Shown here: positions 20,492 to 29,400 of the stretch, piece by piece
How positions within the stretch are numbered: the stretch's first letter is position 1
Layout: every line of letters begins with the position of its first letter
DNA from: Saccharomyces uvarum
Lineage: Eukaryota > Ascomycota > Saccharomycetes > Saccharomycetales > Saccharomycetaceae
NCBI GenBank assembly: GCA_947243795.1
Contig: OX365939.1
Span: 599,001 to 663,000, forward strand
Direction of reading: 5' to 3'
Length of the DNA: 64,000 nucleotides
Translations under genes and position numbers: made by a program
Notes under the pieces: generated by a model
What the model saw: the letters and a program-made list of their open reading frames with translations, nothing else
Database searches by the model: none
What the model was told of the DNA's origin: nothing

Positions 20492-21196
20492 ATGAGGTTT
20501 TTTAAGGGAATTGTGCTCTCTTTGGCTTTATCTTTGTATAAGGTACGTGCCACGGCAGAAATAGGATCTGATGTTAATGTGGAAAACGAAAAGCCACCTG
20601 AAGGGCTATTGTGGGAAGAATGGCATATGGACCATGAGCATCAGTTGAAGGACTACACGCCGGAGACTTTTTTTGCACTACATGATGTCAAGAAGAAGGG
20701 ATACTTAGATGAAAGCGATATTCTGTCCCTTTACGGGCTGAACCGTGATGAAATCGTTGGGTCCGGTGATGGTATGGGCCAGCATGATGAATCTGAAAAA
20801 GTCGACATTGCTATGGCCAAGCGTGTTGTTAACTTTATCATGAAGCTATTGGATGTCGATGACGATACAAAAATCACAAAGGAGGAGTATCTAGATTTCG
20901 CCAAAAGAGGAAATAAGTTCCCTGATCTTGGCGTTGGTGTAGGACACCATTCCGATTTTGAACTAGAGTATGAAATACATCACTGGAACAAGTTCCACAA
21001 GGACAAAGATCCGGACGTCAAGGTCGTTCACAAAGAGGACATTGAACACGAGTTACTTCATCACGAACATGAAATAGAGCACGAAGAAGAAATTCAAAGG
21101 GGAGCTTCTAGAGCTACAGTGATAACTGATGACGAGCTAGAATCCAGGATAGAATTGAAAAACATACCCGAGAAATTCAAGAACGGGATTTTTTAA
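20492..21196 (+). CDS. SSP120: Ssp120, secretory-pathway EF-hand protein
   Basis: The 234-residue product is the YLR250W orthologue. A hydrophobic N-terminus (FFKGIVLSLALSLYKVRATA) looks like a signal peptide, consistent with a lumenal secretory protein. The middle has EF-hand-like acidic loops (DVKKKGYLDESDIL near 70 and DVDDDTKITKEEYL near 130), similar to nucleobindin/MCFD2-type calcium proteins. The C-terminal part is rich in His and Glu. Family knowledge: Ssp120 associates with the cargo receptors Emp46/Emp47 in the early secretory pathway. The ATG at 20492 gives the known length; upstream in-frame codons contain no ATG. Confidence 0.93.
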   Translation: MRFFKGIVLSLALSLYKVRATAEIGSDVNVENEKPPEGLLWEEWHMDHEHQLKDYTPETFFALHDVKKKGYLDESDILSLYGLNRDEIVGSGDGMGQHDESEKVDIAMAKRVVNFIMKLLDVDDDTKITKEEYLDFAKRGNKFPDLGVGVGHHSDFELEYEIHHWNKFHKDKDPDVKVVHKEDIEHELLHHEHEIEHEEEIQRGASRATVITDDELESRIELKNIPEKFKNGIF

Positions 21197-21628
21197 TGGG
21201 CTTGGCCAGAATAAGTAGGTAAGGCCAAGAAAATAACCGAGACACTATGTATGTATTTAATTAGCATGTATTAAATAGCTCAAGCACAAAAACATTTCCG
21301 CCGTTACATTGTTAGATTATCCTTACATCTCAAAAATGACATATGCGTAAACCTTTTTACATCCCATTATTATTTTCATTACGTATTGGCATTTTCTCTC
21401 CGATTATATCGAGAAGCGTTTCGGAAAAGAGTAGCCCCTCCTTGTCCCTTAAACATTGACATATATAGTATAAGTACCAAGTTGAAAAAAAAATTTGAAA
21501 AGATCCACAGCGATAATATTATGAAAATTGTTTAATTGGAATGAGATTTTCCTCTGCTTTACAAAAAGGGTAGTGTGAAAAGTGATTCGTTATTATCGGA
21601 AGGCAATTAGAATCAACTTTACAACACA
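21197..21628. other. SSP120 3' region and SYM1 promoter
   Basis: This is 432 bp with no additional gene. A CCCCT stress-response element core sits at about 21435-21439 (GTAGCCCCTCC), about 190 bp upstream of SYM1, which is heat and stress induced in S. cerevisiae. Other sequence is AT-rich. Confidence 0.5.
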
Positions 21629-22222
21629 ATGATGTTACTGCAATTATATGAAGTGAGCTTGAAAAGAAGGCCCAAAACGACGAACGCGATAATGACGGGT
21701 GCATTATTTGGACTTGGTGATGTTTCTGCTCAATTTTTGTTCCCCAGTTCCAAGATAGACAAGGGTTATGACTACAAAAGGACAGCTAGAGCTGTCATTT
21801 ATGGTTCTTTGATATTTTCCTTTATAGGTGATAAGTGGTACAAGATCCTGAATAATAAGATATATATGCGCAATAAGCCACAATATCACTGGTCCAATAC
21901 TGTTTTGCGAGTGGCAGTCGACCAGTTAGCGTTTGCGCCATTGGGGCTGCCATTTTATTTTACATGCATGTCTATCATGGAAGGTAGATCGTTTGACGTG
22001 GCCAAAATGAAAATAAGGGAGCAATGGTGGCCCACACTTTTGACCAACTGGGCGGTTTGGCCAGTTTTCCAAGCAATCAACTTTTCTGTTGTTCCTTTAC
22101 AACATAGATTATTGGCCGCTAATCTTGTTGCTATATTTTGGAATACCTACCTATCTTATAAAAATTCAAAGGTCACGGAAAGTGAAAGGGTACCTGTGCA
22201 TTACCCCCCCGTGGTCGAATGA
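21629..22222 (+). CDS. SYM1: Sym1, mitochondrial inner membrane protein of the Mpv17/PMP22 family
   Basis: The 197-residue product is the YLR251W orthologue and the homologue of human MPV17. It has four hydrophobic stretches and the family C-terminal signature WWPTLLTNWAVWPVFQAINF followed by VPLQHR. Known role: required for growth on ethanol at high temperature and for mitochondrial metabolite homeostasis. Two consecutive ATG codons open the frame; the first gives the same length as the S. cerevisiae protein. The upstream STRE core fits stress induction. Confidence 0.96.
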   Translation: MMLLQLYEVSLKRRPKTTNAIMTGALFGLGDVSAQFLFPSSKIDKGYDYKRTARAVIYGSLIFSFIGDKWYKILNNKIYMRNKPQYHWSNTVLRVAVDQLAFAPLGLPFYFTCMSIMEGRSFDVAKMKIREQWWPTLLTNWAVWPVFQAINFSVVPLQHRLLAANLVAIFWNTYLSYKNSKVTESERVPVHYPPVVE

Positions 22223-22814
22223 TTAGATATGAAGTCTTGTCATTCGAGAAAGCGGGATGCCCATTAGCATATCAGCCCGGCCTAATTTTAACCCAAAACG
22301 TTAAAGTACATATAGCCTTCAGAATATACGTCTAGCAAATTTGAAGAGGGGGAGTCTTTATGTGATAAAATTTTAAGTGAGTAAAGCTGGTTTACGATCT
22401 CTTCTTCTTGTTGAATGTTTATTTCCAGGAATAGTTTATTTAACTATATATAGTACTTTTTTTATAGAGGAAATATTGGTTGTTATTTTCCTTTTTTAAC
22501 CCTACTCCAGCGTCTACTGCGAAATTGTTTAGCCAGATGTGCTGTACAAATGGTTTCATAACATCATTATGCATTAGTGCCTTTGAACTTTTTACTGCCA
22601 TAAATAATTGGGTTTTTTTAATGGGTTTTTCATATGCCGTTAAAAGAGGGCGAAACATAGGCCCGAGGAACATACATTGTAAATCGCTGGGTTATGTATG
22701 AATATTATCATACTTTCTTATTCTTCAGCTGTAAAGGTATCAGTGATATAGGCTATCTATTTCAAAAGCCAAGCCCGATTATATTTGGATGTTCCCATTT
22801 TGTATTGATAGTAG
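22223..22814. other. intergenic region SYM1-MCP2
   Basis: This is 592 bp. Short overlapping open frames exist on both strands between about 22440 and 22700 (77 codons on the minus strand from an ATG). Neither shows a known domain. I regard the stretch as MCP2 promoter. Confidence 0.45.
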
Positions 22815-24524
22815 ATGATTAATAAAGCGTTTCTCAACAAACTACCATTTGAGTTGTTCCGTCGATATGTAAGGACGAGTAGAAGTATCCCTCAAAGAAA
22901 CCGTAAGACAAAGAGGGCACTCCTGATGGGAGGTTCGATCACATCGGCCGTAGTACTGTACAATTATAACGACACATTCCACGATTCTGTTAAACATACA
23001 GCGCTGACAACGAAAAGGGTCGCCGTTGTCACACAAGCTACCACTCGTTGTTTTTACCATTATAAGAGGGCTCTAAATAAGACTTATGACAGTAAGAAGG
23101 AGCGAGAAGTGGCCTTAAACGACTGCCATAAGATGTGTGCTTTGATCACGTTGCATGCGCTACGATCAAATGGTGGGATTTACATCAAATTAGGTCAGCA
23201 CATTGGTGCCATGACGTATCTGTTACCTAAAGAATGGACTGATACCATGATACCACTACAAGATCATTGTCCTGAATCGACTTTTGAAGAAATTAATGAA
23301 TTATTTGAAGAAGATTTGGGGACCAGTATTGAACATATGTTTTGGGAATTCGACAAGACTCCGATAGGTGTAGCATCGTTGGCACAGGTTCATGTAGCCA
23401 AACTGAAAAATAGTGATGGGAAGGGTGCGAGTGTAGCTGTCAAGTGCCAACACCCGTCGTTGAAGGAGTTCATACCATTGGACGTTGTGTTGACGAGAAC
23501 GGTGTTTGAAATGTTGGACGTTTTCTTCCCAGATTACCCATTAACATGGCTGGGCGATGAGCTGCAATCATCGATATACGTGGAATTGAATTTTGCGAAA
23601 GAAGCTGAAAATGCAGAGATGACACGTAAATATTTTAGTAAGTTCAAGAGACAAACTGCATTGAAAATACCCAAAGTCATTGAAAGCCATAAAAGAATCT
23701 TGATTATGGAATATGTTGAAGGCAAAAGGTTGGACGACTTGCAATACATCGACGGCCACGGAATATCCCGAAGCGAAGTCTCGAGTTGTCTTTCCCACAT
23801 TTTCAATAACATGATCTTCACGCCGAATGTGGGAATTCATTGCGATCCTCATGGGGGGAATTTGGCAATACGATCTGTTAAACCTGGTAAGGATAACGGA
23901 TACCATAATTTTGAGATCATACTATTTGATCACGGACTCTACAGGTACCCTAGCACCAGGACAAGGAGACTTTATGCTAAATTCTGGCTATCGCTATTAT
24001 TCGACAAAGACCAAACAAAGATGAAGAAATATGCCAAGGGATTTGCCAACATCACAGATGAACAGTTCCCACTGTTGGCGGCTGCCATCACGGGGCGTAG
24101 TGTAGACGCAGCACTAAACTATGACATGTCCACGAGCCGAACACAAGAAGAGATGGACGTCATGGCGAATGGGCTCATGGAGGGAACAATGCTAAGCGAC
24201 TTGATGAGTATTTTATCAAGAATCCCCAGTGTGGTGTTGTTGATTTTGAAGACCAACGATCTGACCAGACATCTTGACGAGTGTTTGCAAAACCCGCTGG
24301 GACCGGAGAGAACGTTTCTGATCATGACACAGTATTGCTCCAAGACGGTTTATGACGAAAAAGTCGAGCGGATCGATTCCGAGTACGGTAAATGGTCCAT
24401 CAGTTGGATGTGGGCGAATTTCATGAACTGGATAGTGTACGAGAGGCGTATCAACCAGGTGTACTTTTATGATTTTGTTTTATGGTGGAAACATGTTATT
24501 CCGAAGGCATGGTTATCATCTTGA
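22815..24524 (+). CDS. MCP2: Mcp2, mitochondrial ABC1/ADCK (UbiB-type) kinase-like protein
   Basis: The 569-residue product is the YLR253W orthologue. The N-terminus is basic and followed by a short hydrophobic stretch (SITSAVVLYNY), fitting a mitochondrial inner-membrane anchor. UbiB-family hallmarks are present: the KxGQ motif in GGIYIKLGQHIG near residue 120, ASLAQVHVAKL near 185 (an Ala-containing loop replacing the glycine loop), the VAVKCQHP lysine, HCDPHGGN near 341 (catalytic loop) and LFDHGLY near 370 (DFG equivalent). Known role: mitochondrial lipid homeostasis, originally a multicopy suppressor of ERMES (mdm10) defects. Convergent with NDL1, with only 68 bp between the stops. Confidence 0.94.
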   Translation: MINKAFLNKLPFELFRRYVRTSRSIPQRNRKTKRALLMGGSITSAVVLYNYNDTFHDSVKHTALTTKRVAVVTQATTRCFYHYKRALNKTYDSKKEREVALNDCHKMCALITLHALRSNGGIYIKLGQHIGAMTYLLPKEWTDTMIPLQDHCPESTFEEINELFEEDLGTSIEHMFWEFDKTPIGVASLAQVHVAKLKNSDGKGASVAVKCQHPSLKEFIPLDVVLTRTVFEMLDVFFPDYPLTWLGDELQSSIYVELNFAKEAENAEMTRKYFSKFKRQTALKIPKVIESHKRILIMEYVEGKRLDDLQYIDGHGISRSEVSSCLSHIFNNMIFTPNVGIHCDPHGGNLAIRSVKPGKDNGYHNFEIILFDHGLYRYPSTRTRRLYAKFWLSLLFDKDQTKMKKYAKGFANITDEQFPLLAAAITGRSVDAALNYDMSTSRTQEEMDVMANGLMEGTMLSDLMSILSRIPSVVLLILKTNDLTRHLDECLQNPLGPERTFLIMTQYCSKTVYDEKVERIDSEYGKWSISWMWANFMNWIVYERRINQVYFYDFVLWWKHVIPKAWLSS

Positions 24525-24592
24525 AGCGGTTCCCCGTCCCTACTTGTATATATAAGCGTGTACTTATGTCTATATAATTTGTAGATATGTTG

Positions 24593-25159
24593 TTAAACGG
24601 ACGACGTTGTGGCTATTACGGTAGATTGCGTTATCTGGGTATTTGGGATGTTACAGTAGTTCATGACGGTGTTGTTTTTTGTCATGTTTTGTAAATACAG
24701 CGTGGAGCAGGTGGTGGAGACTTTGATGGTGTCTTTGAACAGTTTCATTTTTTTATTTTGGGTGGGCAATGGGCCGGTGTTTCTTTTGGTCTCGCCCGCA
24801 CTGCTTTCTTCTTTGTTCACTTTCAGCCTTTGCAAGGCGTCCCTGGTGTCGAGCAGCTCGTGTTCCAGCAGGACATTGCGTTCTAGTCGTCGGTCACTCT
24901 CCAGCTGTAGTGTTTCTATCCTGTTTCTCAGTTGGATATTTTCATTTTCCAACTCGTCCACCTGTATCTCTAAGCCAGTTATTTGCTTTTTGCTGGACTT
25001 GTGTTGCGTGTGGCTCTCCAAGAGATCCTTTTTTAGGTTCGAGATGACCTGTTCCAAATCGTTTTCGTACTCCCTGGTGGCAGTCTCGATCTCGTTGAGT
25101 TGGCTCTCCAGTGAGGATATTATCTGTATCGCGGTTTCCAAGTCCAAATTCGGCACCAT
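24593..25159 (-). CDS. NDL1: Ndl1, NudE/Nudel homologue of the dynein pathway
   Basis: The 188-residue product is the YLR254C orthologue and is essentially one long coiled coil (about residues 10-130). It contains the NudE-type segment LESDRRLERNVLLEHEL and ends in a basic, Ser/Thr-rich tail. Known role: works with Pac1 (LIS1) to target dynein to microtubule plus ends for nuclear migration. The ATG at 25159 gives MVPNLDLETA, the accepted N-terminus. The same frame stays open for 37 codons upstream to 25270 without an ATG and with yeast-like codons, directly after a TAA. An extended or non-AUG start is possible but unproven. Confidence 0.9.
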   Translation of the reverse strand: MVPNLDLETAIQIISSLESQLNEIETATREYENDLEQVISNLKKDLLESHTQHKSSKKQITGLEIQVDELENENIQLRNRIETLQLESDRRLERNVLLEHELLDTRDALQRLKVNKEESSAGETKRNTGPLPTQNKKMKLFKDTIKVSTTCSTLYLQNMTKNNTVMNYCNIPNTQITQSTVIATTSSV

Positions 25160-25959
25160 CAAACTTGCGGTACGGATGTGTGTGTCTACCTTGTTTTCGA
25201 TCCAATCTCCCAAGAAGTGCTCTTTCAATATCCTTGTGAGTATGCTACAGCCTTTAACTTCGCTCTTCAATTACCAAAAGTCTATGCATGAAAAGCTTTA
25301 ATTTCCAATGTTATTGAATTTCCCGATTCTGCAAACTAATTGATCACACACCGTCCGTACAGAGTGATATGTGAATGTGAATGTGAAAGGCTACGCAGCT
25401 TCGGGAAAAGCGTTTATTCCATTGTGTTATTGCCAAAATAGCTACCAAGACCCGATAGGCGGGAAAACGACGCCCCTCGGCCAAGCTACGAATAAGGTTT
25501 ATGACCGGGGGAGCGGTTCGCGTTGGCGTTGTTGAGCCACATATACACGAATAGCATGGTGATATCGTCGCTGTTACGCTTGTTGACGCAGTGAAAACCA
25601 CACGTGCCTCTTGATAAGCGATGGCAAGAAAGAAGTTTGGGCCCGTGTGCGATGGACACACCGCAACAGAACAACAAGATTAAGGCGGAGTGTTATCGAA
25701 GGCCAAACTGTGGAGAATGATGCACACAAACCGTATCGTGCCTCGCATTACTAAGCTTCGTCCAAAGACAGAACGACCAGCTGCTGTCTTGCGAACGCGA
25801 CTCACCGACTACAGAGAGCTGAGAGCAGAGAGCAGCGAACAGCGAACCGCGAACCTCGGATCTCGGTCTCTTATCTCAACAACCGCCCAGCGCGGGCAGT
25901 ACGAGCGGTGCGGCTGTGCAACTGCACCCAGCCTGGCTTGCAACCTTTTGTTGAGTGGG

Positions 25960-25967
25960 CCGGGTAA
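25960..25967 (-). promoter_or_regulatory. Reb1 core site in the HAP1 promoter
   Basis: CCGGGTAA is the reverse complement of TTACCCGG, the Reb1 general regulatory factor core. It lies about 510 bp upstream of the HAP1 start, inside the GC-rich segment, where Reb1 would keep the promoter nucleosome-free. Confidence 0.55.
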
Positions 25968-26090
25968 CCGACGCGTGTTTAAACGACGCGCCGCTCGTTC
26001 CGCTTCCGCCCACACACCCACCGGGCGGAATCCACCCTCGTGGCTTCGTTTAGCGCACCAGCAACAGGCCCAGCAACTCGGTCGCGCTCA

Positions 26091-26097
26091 TATATAT
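26091..26097 (+). promoter_or_regulatory. TATA box candidate for HAP1
   Basis: TATATAT sits at the boundary where GC-rich sequence gives way to AT-rich sequence, about 375 bp upstream of the ATG. A long HAP1 leader would be implied, so the assignment is tentative. Confidence 0.4.
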
Positions 26098-26470
26098 CGG
26101 ATATACTCTTGAGGCACAACTTTTTTCGGTTTTCGGTTTTTCCTATTATCCTTCGAGATGCAAAGCACACATTCAGACTCCCAGCGCTAGACACCGCAAG
26201 CATACAGACGCTATTGTTCTTTCCAAAGAATCGGTTCCTGCAGTGCTTTTTAAGGTTTGACGACATAGCGAGTTGCGCAAACCACAGACCTCGCTCTCGT
26301 CTCATTAAGACCTCACGATAATACAACTTGATCACATCTAAGGATTGGCTTTTTTTGCTGTTATTTTTCGCAGAAAATTTTTCTTTTTCTTTTTACCTTT
26401 TGTCCTTTTGGTTTTTCCCTGTTACAGGCAAGAAGGCGACAAGCAGGAAAAAAAAAAACAATAGGCAGAA

Positions 26471-29400
26471 ATGTCGAACACCCCTTATAACTCATCGGCG
26501 CCTTCTATTGCGTCTATGACCCATTCCTCTGTCTCAAGGAGCCCTGACATGCACACGGTGACGACCCCCGGTACCAACACCAGCTCCAACTCACCTCCAA
26601 CTTTACACATGTCGGAGTCATCCAAGATTAAAAGGAAGCGCAATAGAATCCCGCTCAGTTGCACGATCTGCCGGAAAAGAAAGGTCAAGTGTGACAAGTT
26701 CAGGCCCCACTGCCAGCAGTGCACAAAGACCGGTGTGGCTCATCTCTGCCACTACATGGAGCAGACCTGGGCGGAGGAAGCGGAAAAGGAACTTTTGAAG
26801 GACAACGAGCTGAAGAAGTTGAGAGAGCGCGTCAAGTCTCTGGAGAAAACTCTGTCCAAGGTCCACTCCTCGCCCTCTTCTAACTCCTTGAAGAGCTACA
26901 ACACTCCCGAGAGCAGCAATTTGTTCATGGGCAACGACGAGAACTCCACCCTCGTCAACACCAACGGGTCCGTTTCGTCTGCCTCGCACATGCAACAGCA
27001 CCACCACCACCAGCAACAACAACATCTCCAGCACCAGAGCCAGAGCCAGCAGCAGGACTTCGCCAAGAATGCAAACGCGAACTCGTCGTCCCTTTCCATC
27101 TCCAACAAATACGATAACGACGAGCTGGACCTGACGAAGGACTTCGATCTTTTGCACATCAAGAGCAACGGCACCATTCATTTGGGTGCCACCCACTGGT
27201 TGTCCATCATGAAAGGTGACCCGTACCTAAAACTTCTATGGGGCCACATCTTTGCCATGAGGGAAAAGCTGAATGAATGGTACTTCCAGAAAAATTCATA
27301 TTCCAAGCTGAAATCAAGCAAGTGTCCCATCACCCACGCGCAAGCGCCCCCCTCCGCCGCTGCTGCCGTTGCTGCAGCGGCCACCGCTAGAAAGTGTCCC
27401 GTCGATCATACCATGTTTGCGTCTGGAATGGTGGCCCCCAAGGAGGAGAGTCCTGCACCCAGGAAGTGTCCTGTTGACCACTCCATGTTCCCCTCGGGAA
27501 TGGCGCCTCCCAGGGAGGAAACGCCCGTCCAGAAGAGATGTCCTATTGACCACACCATGTTCTCGGCAGGGATGGTGCCCCCCAAGGAGGAGACCCCCTC
27601 CCCATACTCAACGAGACCCATGATTGACCACAACAACAAGCATTCAATGAACCCACCTCAATCGAAGTGTCCGGTGGACCATAGAAACTACATGAAGGAC
27701 TCTTCTGCCGATATGGCAAATCTTCCTCCCAACCCCGCTGGTCGCTGCCCCGTTGATCACTCAGGCATGAAAAATACCGCTTTACCACCATCTCACAATG
27801 TCAATCCACACCACCAACCTCAATCGCGTTCTCATTCTCATTCGCACCCTCAACAAAGGATAAAACTGGACAGCTACATGACAGAATCCGAAGTGCTCGC
27901 AACGCTTTGTGAAATGTTGCCTCCTAAACGTATCATCGCATTGTTCATCGAAAAATTCTTTAAGCACCTATACCCTGCCATTCCTATCTTGGACGAACAG
28001 AATTTCAAAAACCACGTGAACCAAATGCTTTCACTATCATCGATGAATCACGCCATCAACAACTTCGGCATGGGCATGCCATCTTCGTCCTCTTTGGAAA
28101 ATCAACCCATCACTCAAATCAACCTCCCAAAACTTTCCGACTCTTGCAACCTAGGTATCCTGATAATAATCTTGAGATTGACTTGGTTATCCATACCCTC
28201 CAACTCGTGCGAAGTCGACTTGGGCGAAGAGAGCGGCTCATTCTTGGTGCCCAACGAATCAAGCAACATGTCTGCGTCTGCACTGACCTCAATGGCCAAG
28301 GAGGAATCTCTTCTACTAAGGCACGAAACACCGGTGGAGGCTTTGGAACTATGTCAAAAACACTTGATCAAATTCGACGAACTATCTAGTATTTCCAACA
28401 ACAACGTCAATTTGACCACGGTGCAATTTGCCATTTTTTACAACTTTTACATGAAAAGTGCCTCTAACGACTTGACTACTTTGACAAATACCAACAACAC
28501 TGGTATGGCAAACCCCGGACACGATTCCGAATCTCATCAGATCCTATTGTCCAACATCACTCAAATGGCCTTCAGTTGTGGGCTACACAGAGATCCTGAT
28601 AACTTTCCCCAATTAAACGCCACCATTCCGGTAACTAGCCAGGATATATCCAATAACGGCAACAAAAAGACAAATGTCAACACGAATGCAAATCTGAATA
28701 ACAGCACGTCCGCTAATACTACCAATGCCAACAGTAGATCCGGCAGTGCTGACTCGAGGAGTGGCTCAAACCCTGCAAACAAAAAGGAAAATCAAGTTAG
28801 TATTGAAAGGTTCAAACACACCTGGAGAAAGATCTGGTATTATATCGTTAGTATGGATGTCAACCAATCTCTTTCACTGGGGAGTCCTCGATTATTAAGA
28901 AATTTGAGAGATTTCAGTGACACTAAATTACCAAGTGCTTCTAGAATTGATTACGTTCGCGATATTAAAGAATTGATTATTGTGAAGAATTTTACCCTTT
29001 TCTTCCAAATTGACTTGTGTATCATTGCTGTATTGAATCATATTTTAAATGTTTCATTGGCAAGAAGCGTAAGAAAATTTGAATTGGACTCATTAATTAA
29101 TCTGTTGAAAAATTTGACCTACGGTACGGAGAATGTCAATGATGTGGTGAGCTCCTTGATCAACAAGGGCTTATTGCCCACTTCAGAAGGTGGCTCTGTA
29201 GATTCAAATAATGATGAGATTTACGGCCTACCAAAACTACCCGATATTTTAAATCATGGTCAAAATAATCAGAATTTGTACGCGGATGGTAGTAACAGAA
29301 CTGTTTCTAGCAGCGACATAGATAAAAAATTGGATTTGCCTCATGAATCTACAACTAGAGCGTTATTTTTCTCCAAGCACATGACTATCAGAATGTTACT

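Larger units (their letters stand above)
25160..26470. other. NDL1 promoter and long GC-rich HAP1 promoter/leader
   Basis: This is 1.3 kb with no supported gene. From about 25440 to 26090 the sequence is visibly GC-rich for yeast, with purine-rich tandem motifs (AGCGAAC units at 25834-25854). A Reb1 core lies at 25960-25967 and a TATATAT box at 26091-26097. The last 130 bp before HAP1 are T-rich and then A-rich, as in many yeast leaders. Confidence 0.55.

Noticed and set aside
22440-22701. Overlapping small frames on both strands between SYM1 and MCP2
   Set aside because: No domain, mutually overlapping, and the plus-strand frame lacks an early ATG; best read as promoter DNA.
26618-27196. 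Long open frames on the minus strand inside HAP1 (for example 192 and 93 codons)
   Set aside because: They are antisense shadows of a GC-rich, repeat-containing coding region; their Val/Leu/Trp-rich products mirror HAP1 codons.
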